In this document: piece by piece, positions 1 to 8,141 of the stretch
Numbering within the stretch: position 1 is the stretch's first letter
Layout: each line of letters starts with the position of its first letter
Assembly: GCA_964506785.1 (NCBI GenBank)
Contig: CAZDME010000015.1
Span: 1-26,295 of the forward strand
Direction: 5' to 3'
Length of the DNA stretch: 26,295 nucleotides
Source: CAZDME01 sp964506785 [NCBI: uncultured bacterium]
GTDB taxonomy: Bacteria > CAZDME01 > JAYEMH01
Program-made: the position numbers and the translations under genes
Notes under the pieces: model-generated
Told to the model about the DNA's origin: nothing
Databases searched by the model: none
The model's input: the letters and a program-made list of their open reading frames with translations, nothing else

Positions 1-1169
1 CCTCAAGGACCTCTTTGAGTAAAATTTTCTCTATGGGCTTGGCCGGCTGATAATAAATTTCCTCGCCTTTAACTTCGGCTAAAATCTTTCCTTGGCATAG
101 TTCAAAAAGGACTTCATTTATCAACCGCACCGGAATGTTTAAATACTGGGATAATCCTTCCGCTGACCAGGGTTTTTCTCCTTGATTAAATTTTTTTGCT
201 ACCGCCGCCACTAAACGCAGGCCCAAAGCTTCTTTAAAAGACTGGCTCACCCTGAAAACCCGGCTTTCCTCTCGATAAGTGGTGGCATTCTGATAAGCAA
301 AAGAAACCTCAGCCCCAAAAAGAATAATTATCCAGTTAACATTAACCCAGATTAAAAATATCGGGAAACTGGCAAAGATACCGTAAATAGCGCTGTATCT
401 GGCTACTCCGACTTGAAAGTGAACATAAAGCCATTGGGCAACCTGCCATAAGGTTCCTCCGACAATTCCGCCAATCAAGGCCGAACGGAAACGAACCCGG
501 GTATTGGGAAGAAAAATATAAACAAAGGCAAAGGCTAACCAAAGAGTCACATACGGAGCTAAACTCAAAAATAGTTTAAAGACACCGGTAACGATAAAAA
601 TATTTTTTATCTTTGCCAAAAATGAAAGGTTGGAATAACTGGCGGTAATTCCCGTAGCCGCCAGAACTAAAATAGGGAAGATAATTCCCACGCTGATATA
701 ATCGCGAAACTTCTGGAATAAATTCCGGGAGCGCTTAATCCCCCAGATATCGTTAAAGGCCCTTTCAATAAAACCCAGCATATTAATGACCACGGCAATC
801 AAAATAACCAAGCCGATTGTTCCTAAGGTGGCCACATTGGTCTTATCGACATATTCCAAAATTCTTGAAAAAACTTCACCCTGGCCGACGGCAAATTTAT
901 CAATAATCAACGGCCTGAGTTTATCCTGAACTCCGAAATTTTTTGCTAAGGAAAAAATAAAGGCAAGAAAAGGACCGACGCAAAGAAGAGTCATATAGGT
1001 AAGCCAGGCCGCTTGCAGATGGATAGTTCCTTTAATAAAACCTTTCCAAATGAGGTAAATAACTTTGAGCTGATGAAGGAGGAATCCTTTAAGGCGGGAA
1101 ATATTTCTTGCGTCTACCCGCCAAAGATCCTCTATCATAAAGTTCTTAATGCGCTGTAACTTTTTAATC
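1..1169 (-). CDS. YihY/BrkB-type integral membrane protein (partial, runs off left edge)
   Basis: I translated the open frame from the minus strand and found no stop before the window edge, so the C-terminus is missing (389 codons visible). The protein has several hydrophobic helices with the YihY/UPF0761 pattern: an early LQAAWLTYMTLLCVGP segment, a GFIERAFNDIWG segment and a late GGTLWQVAQW segment. After about residue 300 it continues into a soluble region that looks like a winged helix, as in the longer members of this family. These proteins were once called ribonuclease BN, but their function is not established. I chose the TTG start at 1169 because a clear AAAGGAG lies seven bases upstream; an in-frame ATG at 1138 has a poor ribosome site. 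The start lies inside the end of the Lys/Glu-rich gene, suggesting translational coupling. Confidence 0.85.
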
Positions 1170-1556
1170 AAGAGGCGTCTCCTTTTGCCCTTTAATTTCC
1201 TTTTGCCGCTCTAAAAGATGCTGGCCATACAAAGAAGTTAGCCCTCCTTTTGTTTCTAAATTTTGAAGATGCTTCTCTACTTCCTCTAACGTCATCCGGT
1301 TTATTTTTTTCCTTTTTTTCCCTTTTCCCTCTGGAGGAACGGCCGCTTTTTCTTTTGTTTCCTCCTTCGGCGCCTCTTTTTTTTCCTTTGACCCTTCTTC
1401 CTTTTCTTTTTGGGGCACCTCTTTTTTCACCTCTTTAACTTCCTCTTTTGACGGTTCCTTGGCGGCTTTTTCTTTGGCCGCCTCTTTTTGTTCCTTTTCT
1501 TTCGGATTTTCTTCTGCGGCCTTATCAATCTCTTTCTTCTCTTTTTCCTCGGTCAT
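1164..1556 (-). CDS. Lys/Glu-rich low-complexity protein with conserved-looking C-terminal motif
   Basis: This 130-residue protein starts at an ATG preceded by GGAGGAG at ideal spacing; the longer frame upstream is ignored for that reason. About residues 1-85 are almost entirely Lys, Glu, Ala and Pro in short charged repeats, expected to be disordered or a charged helix. Residues about 86-130 look folded: a basic KKRKK patch, then an MTLEEVEKHL helix, a GGLTSLYGQHLLER segment and a polar tail. I do not recognise a named family. Its last codons overlap the TTG start of the YihY-type gene, so the two are probably translated together and may act together at the membrane. It has no signal peptide or membrane segment. 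The composition is unlike its neighbours, but the strong ribosome site supports a real gene. Confidence 0.75.
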   Translation of the reverse strand: MTEEKEKKEIDKAAEENPKEKEQKEAAKEKAAKEPSKEEVKEVKKEVPQKEKEEGSKEKKEAPKEETKEKAAVPPEGKGKKRKKINRMTLEEVEKHLQNLETKGGLTSLYGQHLLERQKEIKGQKETPLD

Positions 1557-1657
1557 TTCTCCTCCTGTCAACCCTCTCCCCTCCTCAATGGCGGGGGGCA
1601 CTGTCCGAATGTCAAGTCTACGGAATTTAAGGTATTTTAGTATGCGCAAAACTCAAT

Positions 1658-2038
1658 TTAAAACGCGGCGTATATTAATCCAAATCCAATGGCCATGACT
1701 AAACAGCTAAGCAGACGAAAAACATAAAGAGGTTTCTCCTTCCAATAAGAAAAAATAGCCATTATTTTATTTTGAGAAATAAAAAATGTCAAAAGCCCGG
1801 CCGTAAAAATAATTATACCCAGGCTGATAACAAAGGAATAAGCCCTGCTTTCCTGGGCGGAAAAAAGCAGTAAAAGCCCCAGAAATATTCTTATCGCGCC
1901 AACCAAATAAAGTCGGCCCTTTCCTCTTTTAGAGACAAAATCAATAATTACCGGGCCAGCCAAAGGCCGAAGCAAAATAATCATCCCCAAAATAACCATT
2001 CCCGAACCGATTAAAGATATAATCCAATATGGCATCAT
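1658..2038 (-). CDS. small four-helix membrane protein, unknown function
   Basis: The 126-residue protein is mostly hydrophobic, with four predicted membrane helices at about residues 4-24, 43-62, 66-87 and 105-125, separated by short basic loops (SKRGKGR and YWKEKP). No catalytic motif is visible and I cannot name a family with confidence; the layout resembles small DUF2065-type membrane proteins. It begins ATGATG behind an AAGGGGGA ribosome site. It sits 74 bases downstream of the TPR gene and about 100 bases upstream of the Lys/Glu-rich gene, all on the same strand, so it may be co-transcribed with either group. Confidence 0.7.
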   Translation of the reverse strand: MMPYWIISLIGSGMVILGMIILLRPLAGPVIIDFVSKRGKGRLYLVGAIRIFLGLLLLFSAQESRAYSFVISLGIIIFTAGLLTFFISQNKIMAIFSYWKEKPLYVFRLLSCLVMAIGFGLIYAAF

Positions 2039-2112
2039 CTCTCTGTCCCCCTTCTTTAGGAGCTCAGAACCTCACCGCTCGCTTTATCCTTCAAATACGG
2101 CCCTTTGCCCTT

Positions 2113-2961
2113 TTAGATTGTTTTTTCAAGATTGTTAATTCTTTTTATTAATCCCTCATGTGTAGGGAAAAGCCTAAGATCTTTCCGGTAATATTCTATA
2201 GCTTTATCCGCCCTGCCTGTTTTTTCGTAACTGGCGCCCAGAAAGGTCAAAACATGGCTCATATCAAACTTATCGCAGTTTTCTTCATTCATTAACAATT
2301 CTGCTTTAGAATAAAATCTTATTGACTGGGGATAATCCTGCTTCTCGGTAAAATAAAGATTACCCATTTCAGCATAAATCTGCCAGGCATTTGGATTATA
2401 TTTCATCCCTTCCCTTAAAAATTTTAAAGCTTCATCCACCTTTCCTAATCTCGAACCTACCCAGTAGGCGCCAATCACATAGGCCTCGATATTATGCGGG
2501 TTAAGTTTGACTGAGTAATAAAGCCAGGGCACAACTTCCTTTTCTTCTTCGCCATGAAGGTGCCGGTGTTGATGAATAGAAATTTCACCGCCGATTCGCG
2601 GAAGAATATTAAATATGCATGTTTTTTCCGTTTCACCCTCGTTTTCATCCGCATGTTTATGCAGATGGGGCAGGTCTTTGACTAACCCTTTTCTCCCAAT
2701 CTGTTCTTCTTTATCCCGCAGGAGACAAACATGAGGTTCTAAATTTTTATGTCTTACGCCACCGTGGTAGTATTCGTCAGCCTTTAGATAAGTTAAATCA
2801 GCCACCAGGTTTTTAGCTTCCCCCAGCGTTCTAAAAACAATATCCCTTTCCGAAATGCCTTTAGATTTAATGAAGTCATGGTTGAACCCATCTATCCTGG
2901 GGGCAAGGTAGAGAACGCTGAGTGCCCAAAGTAAACTAAAAAAATATACTTTCGTTTTCAT
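2113..2961 (-). CDS. membrane-anchored TPR protein with histidine-rich insert, coupled to ABC-2 transporter
   Basis: The 282-residue protein starts at an ATG that overlaps the stop of the ABC permease as ATGA, which fixes the start and indicates translational coupling. Residues 1-20 form an uncleaved signal anchor or signal peptide. Residues 45-68 hold a LKADEYYHGG segment that I associate with similar TPR proteins. Residues 145-282 contain about three tetratricopeptide repeats (for example from PWLYYSVKLNP, and from GRADKAIEYYRKDL). Between these parts are two histidine clusters, PHLHKH (98-103) and HQHRHLH (130-136), within a stretch rich in Glu and Asp, which suggests divalent metal binding outside the membrane. 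It is probably an accessory scaffold for the adjacent ABC exporter. The substrate is not evident. Confidence 0.8.
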   Translation of the reverse strand: MKTKVYFFSLLWALSVLYLAPRIDGFNHDFIKSKGISERDIVFRTLGEAKNLVADLTYLKADEYYHGGVRHKNLEPHVCLLRDKEEQIGRKGLVKDLPHLHKHADENEGETEKTCIFNILPRIGGEISIHQHRHLHGEEEKEVVPWLYYSVKLNPHNIEAYVIGAYWVGSRLGKVDEALKFLREGMKYNPNAWQIYAEMGNLYFTEKQDYPQSIRFYSKAELLMNEENCDKFDMSHVLTFLGASYEKTGRADKAIEYYRKDLRLFPTHEGLIKRINNLEKTI

Positions 2962-3728
2962 AGAGATTTCTTCCGTATTTTTAGATAGCCCAGCGTAAGA
3001 ATAAAAGATACATAAATCAACGTATAAAAAAATATAGCGCTGACGACCCAGAATGGCAGCGGTTCCCAATCGTGAACAATTCTCATCCGCAGGTCATAAA
3101 ATTCGTAATGAGGAAAAATTTGATAACTTAAGTTATAAATAAAAGCGAGGATTTTTTGCGGGGATAATATTTGCACCCGGAGATATTCGCCAAACCAGCT
3201 CATAAAAACATAAAAAAGTATAGAAATTGTCACATTCGCCGAGATGGTAAGAAAGGTAGAAAAAAAGATGCTTAAGGCGCAAACTAAACTTAGAAAAAGC
3301 AGACCAAAAAGATAGGCTTGAAAAAAAAGCGCCCATTCCAGTTCTTCTCCTTTTAACCGGGAAATCAGAATAAAAATTATATAGAAAATGGTAAAGGAAA
3401 AAATTGCCGCCGAAACAGAACCCAAAAATTTCCCTAAAAGCATCTGCCAGCGGCTGATTGGTTTAGCCAAAAGCGGCTGGATCGTATGAGTGCTTATCTC
3501 CGTGGGAATCTGGCGGGCCGAGAAAGTTACGGCGATAACTAAAGAAAAAAGCCATAAAAGGCTAAATCCGACATCCTTTAAAAAACGAGAAATCCCCGGC
3601 ACATTAAGAAAAGTCTGATTCAAAAGGACCAGTAGAAAAATAACCAATAGGATGAAGAAAACATAAAAATCTTTCTTTCGATATACCTCCCTCCAGGAAT
3701 TTTTAGCCAGGGCTAATATACTTCCCAT
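2958..3728 (-). CDS. ABC-2 type transporter permease
   Basis: This 256-residue integral membrane protein has six hydrophobic segments and the layout of the ABC-2 family: a cytoplasmic N-terminus (AKNSWREVYRKKDF), TM1, a conserved amphipathic region after TM2 containing QIPTEISTHTIQPLLAKPISRW, then four more helices. The segment with LLAKPISRWQMLLGKFLG matches the typical coupling region of ABC-2 permeases of the NosY/CcmB-like kind. It would form the membrane pore for export or for membrane remodelling, powered by the ATPase upstream. The ATG overlaps the ATPase stop by one base (TAATG) and follows a strong GGAGG site. The 3' end overlaps the TPR gene by ATGA, so the three genes form one tightly coupled operon. 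Confidence 0.92.
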   Translation of the reverse strand: MGSILALAKNSWREVYRKKDFYVFFILLVIFLLVLLNQTFLNVPGISRFLKDVGFSLLWLFSLVIAVTFSARQIPTEISTHTIQPLLAKPISRWQMLLGKFLGSVSAAIFSFTIFYIIFILISRLKGEELEWALFFQAYLFGLLFLSLVCALSIFFSTFLTISANVTISILFYVFMSWFGEYLRVQILSPQKILAFIYNLSYQIFPHYEFYDLRMRIVHDWEPLPFWVVSAIFFYTLIYVSFILTLGYLKIRKKSL

Positions 3729-4462
3729 TACCTTCCTCCAATGACAGATAAGAAGTATTGCTCAAGACTCTGGTGTTGCCCTCTTTCCTCAAGAAGTTTA
3801 TCCAGAGTTCCTAAGCGCTTAATCTTTCCTTCTTTAAGAATGGCAATGCGGTCGCTGATTAATTCTACTTCCGATAATTCATGAGAAGAGAAAAATATAG
3901 TTTTCCCTCTATTCTTCAATTCTTTTATTAAATCCCTCATGGTTATTCTGGATACGGGGTCTAATCCGCCGGTCGGCTCGTCTAAAATGAGAAGCTCGGG
4001 GTCATTGATAAGAGCCTGGACGAAACTAACCTTCTGCATCATCCCTTTAGAAAAATTCTTCATCAGAATGTCTGCCGAATCTCTTAAATCGACCAACTCT
4101 AATAGTTCATCCGTCCGCTTAGCTATGGTCTTTTTATCCAGATGGAAAAAAGTTCCATACATCCGGAGCAACTCCCCTGGGGTAAGATACCAATAATAAG
4201 TAGCTATCTCCGGCATATAGCCTATTTTTCCCCGGGAGAACGGATTTTGAGGCAGTTTTCTGAAGAGAAAAATTTCCCCTGAATCAGGATAAAGCAACCC
4301 GAGCATCGCTTTAATGGTAGTGGTTTTCCCGGCGCCATTAGGGCCTAAAAAACCAAATATTTCTCCCGGATAAATTTCAAGGTCAAGCCGGTCAAGGGCT
4401 AATTTAGCCTTTCTGTCTTTATAGATTACGGTCAAATTGCTAATTTCAATAACCTTATCCAT
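3728..4462 (-). CDS. ABC transporter ATP-binding protein (ABC-2 exporter type)
   Basis: The 244-residue nucleotide-binding domain is complete: Walker A GPNGAGKT (40-47), a Q-loop region MPE (83-85) in which Glu replaces the usual Gln as in many drug/NosF-type exporters, signature FSKGMMQ (137-143), Walker B LLILDEP (157-163), D-loop GGLDP and the switch His in SSHELS (about 194). It hydrolyses ATP to drive the adjacent ABC-2 permease. The C-terminal tail after residue 215 is short, ending LEQYFLSVIGG, as in CcmA-type ATPases. It is the first gene of the three-gene cassette. The ribosome site before the ATG is only a weak GAGG. I found no convincing promoter in the A/T-rich spacer upstream. 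Confidence 0.95.
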   Translation of the reverse strand: MDKVIEISNLTVIYKDRKAKLALDRLDLEIYPGEIFGFLGPNGAGKTTTIKAMLGLLYPDSGEIFLFRKLPQNPFSRGKIGYMPEIATYYWYLTPGELLRMYGTFFHLDKKTIAKRTDELLELVDLRDSADILMKNFSKGMMQKVSFVQALINDPELLILDEPTGGLDPVSRITMRDLIKELKNRGKTIFFSSHELSEVELISDRIAILKEGKIKRLGTLDKLLEERGQHQSLEQYFLSVIGGR

Positions 4463-4522
4463 TCAAACCTCAATAACCACCTGAAAGTTTACCTTGCTCG
4501 AATCGCCATTGAGTTTTCCAAT

Positions 4523-4597
4523 AATTTAAAATTTCCAATATACAAATTACACACACCTTTTTTATTTGTAATTTGGGAGTTGTAATTTGTAATTTAC
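4523..4597. repeat. A/T-rich intergenic repeat words with inverted symmetry
   Basis: The spacer between the hydrolase and the ABC cassette contains repeated copies of the word AATTTGTAATTT and its complement. ACAAATTAC at 4542-4550 is perfectly complementary to GTAATTTGT at 4582-4590, and a second near copy lies at 4568-4576. Just to the right, ACCGC and GCGGT at 4615-4626 form a small GC-rich palindrome. No T-tract typical of an intrinsic terminator follows. It may be a degenerate palindromic intergenic repeat. Confidence 0.45.
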
Positions 4598-4658
4598 CAT
4601 GTCCTAGCTACGCCACCGCGAGCGGTTACCCCAGTCTTTCAGTTACCCTAATAGCCCT

Positions 4659-5468
4659 TTACTCCACCCCATATTTTAGCAGAAAATCATTGATTTTTTG
4701 AGAAAATTTTTCTGAATTTTCTAAAGCCGCTTCGTTATGGCCCCCTCTTAATTCAAGAAATTCTTTGGGAGGAGGGGCTTCGGCAAACAAAGCCTCTGCC
4801 TGTTCGAAAGGGACAATTTCATCATCCCGGCTATGAATAATTAATTTGGGAATGGTCAGATTCTTTATTTTAGAAAAGGAGTCGTATTTTTGGGTAATAA
4901 TTAATTTTACCGGATAATGAGGATAAAGTTTTCGTCCCATATCAGTCGCCGAGGTAAAAGTACCGAAGGTAATTAGGCTTCTGGCTGTAACCTTACCGGC
5001 TAGGTCAATGGCTACTGCCCCGCCCAATGATTCGCCGTAAAGAACAATTTTATCTTTATCGATATCTGCGCGCCCCGTCAGATAATCATAAGCACCTTTA
5101 CCGTCAGAATAAATCCCTTTTTCTGAGGGATTCCCCGGGCTTTTTCCGTAGCCGCGATAATCAAAGATAAAAACATTCAGCCCTAATTTGTTGAAAATCT
5201 TAAAAAAATCAATCCGATGGCCGATATTCCCGCCATTTCCATGCGAAAAAAGGATCGTCCCGCGATTTTTTTTAGCCGGGATAAACCAGCCGTTTATCTG
5301 CTTGCCGTCAGCAGTCGGATAAAAAACCTCTTCAAAATCTAAACCAACTTCTCCAGGAGTAAATTCGATAATCTCTGAAGGAAAATAAATATTATTATGC
5401 TCGAAATTCCTGAGATACATCCATCCACCCAACAGGATTAAAATAATAACAATTAAGCGTATCAACAT
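4659..5468 (-). CDS. membrane-anchored alpha/beta hydrolase (S33 / ABHD13-BEM46-like)
   Basis: The 269-residue protein has an N-terminal membrane anchor (residues 2-19) and a complete alpha/beta hydrolase fold. The oxyanion-hole motif is HGNGG (76-80). The nucleophile elbow is GESLGG with Ser147. The acid is Asp216 in HSRDDEIVP and the base is His244 in RGGHNE. The segment FDYRGYGKS (102-110) is typical of the BEM46/ABHD13/YfhR group, whose natural substrates are mostly unknown; an esterase, acyl hydrolase or peptidase role in the periplasm is inferred. There is no clear ribosome site, but TATAAT lies at 5483-5488 only 15 bases before the ATG, so the gene may be read from a very short leader or with mnmA, whose stop is 49 bases upstream. 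Confidence 0.9.
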   Translation of the reverse strand: MLIRLIVIILILLGGWMYLRNFEHNNIYFPSEIIEFTPGEVGLDFEEVFYPTADGKQINGWFIPAKKNRGTILFSHGNGGNIGHRIDFFKIFNKLGLNVFIFDYRGYGKSPGNPSEKGIYSDGKGAYDYLTGRADIDKDKIVLYGESLGGAVAIDLAGKVTARSLITFGTFTSATDMGRKLYPHYPVKLIITQKYDSFSKIKNLTIPKLIIHSRDDEIVPFEQAEALFAEAPPPKEFLELRGGHNEAALENSEKFSQKINDFLLKYGVE

Positions 5469-5517
5469 TTTGATAAGTAAGAATTATATACTACATTTAA
5501 GGAAAAGGGAAGCGATT

Positions 5518-6570
5518 TTATTTTAGGGATTTTTTTATGATTCCCCCGCCAAGAACAACCTTACCGTCATAAAAAACCACCGCTTGACCCGGCGTTATGG
5601 CCCGCTGGGGCTTTTTAAATCTGACTAAAGCCGTATTCCTTTTTTGTGGAGTTACCTGCGCCTCTCTTTCTTTATGAAGATACCTTATTTTCGCCCTGGC
5701 AGAAAAACCTCTGGTTTTCTTTCTATATATATAATGCACCTTTTGGGCAATTACCTCCCTCTGGTAAAGATTTTTTTCGCTACCGATAAAGATACTGTTC
5801 GTCTTAGCCTCGATTCTAGTTACATATCGCCTCTCTCCACTTGATATGCCCAAACCCCTTCGCTGGCCGATAGTATAAAAGGCTATTCCCGAATGCTTTC
5901 CTAACATTTCTCCTTTACCGTTTAAAATGGGTCCGGGAAACGTCTCTTTAGAAAAACAATCCTTAAGAAAACTTCGATAATTATTGCCGGGGATAAAACA
6001 AATATCCTGGCTTTCTCTTTGTTCGGCCGGAAATCCCAGCGCTCTGGCTCCCTTTGTTGCTTTTTTTTTGCTGTAATTTCCCAGCGGCAGCAAAATTCTG
6101 GCCAATTGATTTTGTCTTAAGAAGTACAATACGTAAGATTGGTCTTTCTTTGAATCGACTCCTTTTTTAAGTAAATAACATTTTTTTCTTTTATTGTATT
6201 CGACCCGGGCGTAATGTCCGGTAGCCACAAATTTTATTCCTAATTCGCCAGCTTTTTTAAACAAATATCTAAATTTTATATACTGGTTGCATCTGATGCA
6301 GGGATTAGGGGTTTTCCCCTGCCAATATTCCCGGCAAAATTTTTCAATTATTTCTTTTCTAAAAGCTTCCTCCACATCTAATACATAATGGTCTATTCCC
6401 AGCTTTGCGGCTGTTTTTTTCGCCTCAAAAGCCTTAGAACCTTTCAGATAGCCGGGCCAGAGCTGTAGGGTTAAACCAATAACCTCATAGCCAGCTTTCT
6501 TTAAAAGATAAGCGGCAACTGAGGAATCAATTCCGCCGCTCATCCCCACCAATACTTTTTTATTCCGCAT
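5518..6570 (-). CDS. mnmA: tRNA-specific 2-thiouridylase MnmA
   Basis: The 350-residue enzyme adds sulfur to U34 in the wobble position of tRNAs for Lys, Glu and Gln, forming s2U in the cytoplasm after ATP-dependent adenylation. The PP-loop GMSGGIDSS (9-17) binds ATP. The two catalytic cysteines are present: Cys91 in NPCIRCN and Cys191 in SQDICFIP. The conserved ATGHYARV and DQSYVLYFL segments that contact tRNA are also present, followed by a C-terminal beta-barrel (IGQRRGLGI onward). Its length matches the family (about 350-370). It is the first gene on its strand, facing away from the DUF72 gene; the promoter candidate is given separately. The ribosome site (AGGA 11 bases before the ATG) is weak. 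Confidence 0.97.
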   Translation of the reverse strand: MRNKKVLVGMSGGIDSSVAAYLLKKAGYEVIGLTLQLWPGYLKGSKAFEAKKTAAKLGIDHYVLDVEEAFRKEIIEKFCREYWQGKTPNPCIRCNQYIKFRYLFKKAGELGIKFVATGHYARVEYNKRKKCYLLKKGVDSKKDQSYVLYFLRQNQLARILLPLGNYSKKKATKGARALGFPAEQRESQDICFIPGNNYRSFLKDCFSKETFPGPILNGKGEMLGKHSGIAFYTIGQRRGLGISSGERRYVTRIEAKTNSIFIGSEKNLYQREVIAQKVHYIYRKKTRGFSARAKIRYLHKEREAQVTPQKRNTALVRFKKPQRAITPGQAVVFYDGKVVLGGGIIKKSLK

Positions 6571-6600
6571 AATTTTAAAAATCCTGCCTAAAAATCCTGC

Positions 6601-6630
6601 TTCAAGTCACTATCTTATATATGATATAAT
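6601..6630 (+). promoter_or_regulatory. candidate sigma-70 promoter for the DUF72 gene
   Basis: A perfect TATAAT lies at 6625-6630 with a weaker TTCAAG at 6601-6606, 18 bases apart. A seven-base inverted repeat, CAAGTCA at 6603-6609 and TGACTTG at 6630-6636, frames the two overlapping promoters and could be an operator serving both directions. Confidence 0.4.
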
Positions 6631-6640
6631 GACTTGTCCA
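6612..6640 (-). promoter_or_regulatory. candidate sigma-70 promoter for mnmA
   Basis: On the minus strand TGGACA (6635-6640) and TAAGAT (6612-6617) are separated by 17 bases, giving a predicted start about 35 bases before the mnmA ATG. It overlaps the candidate promoter of the divergent DUF72 gene. Confidence 0.45.
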
Positions 6641-6699
6641 GAAAATTATTAGACGCATCTGCATTCAAAAAAAGGGGTGCGTAATACAGGCTAAAGATT

Positions 6700-7455
6700 A
6701 TGAAAAAAGGGAAAAATAGAATTTTTATCGGCACAAGCGGCTATAACTACCGCCATTGGGGAGGGGGAATTTTTTATCCGGCAACCATCCCCTCCAGACA
6801 ATGGCTGGAATATTACAGCCGGCATTTTAATAGCGTCGAATTAAATGTTACTTTTTACCGCCTCCCCAGCCTTAAAGCCTTTGCCGGTTGGTACCGCCGC
6901 AGTCCTAAAAATTTCAGATTTGTCATCAAAGGAAGCCGCTTCATCACCCACCTGAAAAGATTAAAAGATTCGAAGGAAAACCTGCGAATCTTTTTTAAAA
7001 ATGCCGCCCCCTTAAAAGAAAAATTAGCTGCCGTTCTTTGGCAATTTCCGGCAAATTTCCACCTGAATTTGGAAAGATTATCCGAATTTACCGCTTTACT
7101 CAAAAAAAATAAACTGGCAAAAAAAGTGCCGCAGGTCTTTGAATTCCGCCATCCCAGCTGGTTTTGCCCGGAGGTTTATTCTCTCCTGGGGAAACATAAT
7201 TTTTGCCTGTGTATCGCCCATTCCAACCGCTGGCCCACCTTTGAAATTACCACTGCCGATTTTACATATCTGCGCTTTCATGGAGGAAAAAGTCTTTATT
7301 CTTCAAATTATTCACCAAAGGAATTAAAGAAGTGGGCAGATAAAGCCAGAGTCTGGCTCAGGGAAGGTAAGGATTTTTACGCCTACTTTAATAATGACGC
7401 CAGAGGCTTCGCCGTAAAGAACGCCATCTATTTCAAAAAACTGCTAAAAAAATAA
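6700..7455 (+). CDS. DUF72 (YecE-like) protein
   Basis: The 251-residue protein is a clear DUF72/YecE family member with a TIM-barrel-like fold. It opens with IGTSGYNYRHW (9-19), followed by the conserved FNSVELNVTFYRLPS segment, FRFVIKGSRFITH, the LWQFPANF strand, VFEFRHPSW and the late YLRFHGG and YAYFNND motifs, in the usual order and at the usual length. The biochemical role of the family is unknown; a sugar- or nucleic-acid-related enzyme has been suggested by others. It is the only plus-strand gene between 1 and 19 kb, divergent from mnmA and convergent with the nickel operon, whose last gene ends 17 bases away. The ribosome site is weak (AGG about 12 bases before the ATG). Confidence 0.95.
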   Translation: MKKGKNRIFIGTSGYNYRHWGGGIFYPATIPSRQWLEYYSRHFNSVELNVTFYRLPSLKAFAGWYRRSPKNFRFVIKGSRFITHLKRLKDSKENLRIFFKNAAPLKEKLAAVLWQFPANFHLNLERLSEFTALLKKNKLAKKVPQVFEFRHPSWFCPEVYSLLGKHNFCLCIAHSNRWPTFEITTADFTYLRFHGGKSLYSSNYSPKELKKWADKARVWLREGKDFYAYFNNDARGFAVKNAIYFKKLLKK

Positions 7456-7472
7456 AAGGGCCGCCCCGTCAG

Positions 7473-8099
7473 TTAGTTCTTTACCAAATGCACCAAAAAG
7501 TATTCCTTCTCGTCTTCAAGCCTCTCAAGAGAAAAATTCGTCTTCTCTGCCCAGTTTCTAAATTCATCCGCAGCAGGGAGAAAATCCTTTGCGATGGGAA
7601 AAGCTTTTTTTGCGTGGAACCGATTTAAGTTCTGGCGGCTAGCCAGATGAAAAATTAAAAAACTCCCTCCATTTTTTAATAAACGAAAAGCCTCTTTTAT
7701 AATTTTTTCTTTATCTTGAAAGTGGGGAAAAGAAGAAAAACAAAAAATATGGGTAAAACTCCCATCTTTAAAAGGGAGATGTTGAGCATCTGCCTGAATC
7801 CAGGAGAATCCATTAGTGCCTTTGGAGGCAGCCTTATCTCTCCTTATCCGCATGCCCTGCCTGAGCATTTCCCCGGAGATATCCGAGACAAAAAAATTCA
7901 AAGAAACCTTAGAAAAATTTACTAAAAACTCTGATAATCTTCCCGTTCCGCCCCCTAAATCCAGGATAAAATCCTGCGGCCTAAATTTTACTGGAGAAAG
8001 AATCTTTTTTGCCTTTTTCTCATCTTCCTGCCTAAATTGATGTTTCCCGTGCCAGTTAGCGGCCAGGCTGTCAAAAAATTTTTGCTTGGTAGGTATCAT
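7473..8099 (-). CDS. class I SAM-dependent methyltransferase, last gene of the NikR operon
   Basis: The 208-residue protein has a class I methyltransferase core: motif I LDLGGGTGRLSEF (about 46-58), an acidic residue at the end of strand 2 (VSDIS, about 71-75), ADAQHLPF (103-110) and LKNGGSFLIFH (about 141-151). This is the UbiE/Methyltransf_11 pattern. The substrate cannot be told. It starts 42 bases after the ECF S component with a good AGGGA ribosome site, so it is likely co-transcribed with the nickel uptake genes. On the minus strand a short GC-rich stretch followed by TTTTATTTTTTT lies just after the stop and may end the operon, but the stem is only about three base pairs. Confidence 0.88.
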   Translation of the reverse strand: MIPTKQKFFDSLAANWHGKHQFRQEDEKKAKKILSPVKFRPQDFILDLGGGTGRLSEFLVNFSKVSLNFFVSDISGEMLRQGMRIRRDKAASKGTNGFSWIQADAQHLPFKDGSFTHIFCFSSFPHFQDKEKIIKEAFRLLKNGGSFLIFHLASRQNLNRFHAKKAFPIAKDFLPAADEFRNWAEKTNFSLERLEDEKEYFLVHLVKN

Positions 8100-8141
8100 C
8101 GTTCCCTAAAAAAATAGCTGTCCCTATCTTTTTTCACCCAT

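Noticed and set aside
1557-1649. Longer N-terminus for the Lys/Glu-rich protein
   Set aside because: The upstream part has no ribosome site at its start, while the ATG at 1556 has a strong GGAGGAG.
1250-1698. Plus-strand open frames opposite the Lys/Glu-rich gene
   Set aside because: They are antisense images of a low-complexity coding region, with no ribosome sites and Phe/Leu/Ser-rich translations.
7456-7472. Bidirectional intrinsic terminator between the DUF72 gene and the methyltransferase
   Set aside because: The GC-rich core gives only about three stem base pairs; the T-tract is good but the hairpin is too weak to list.
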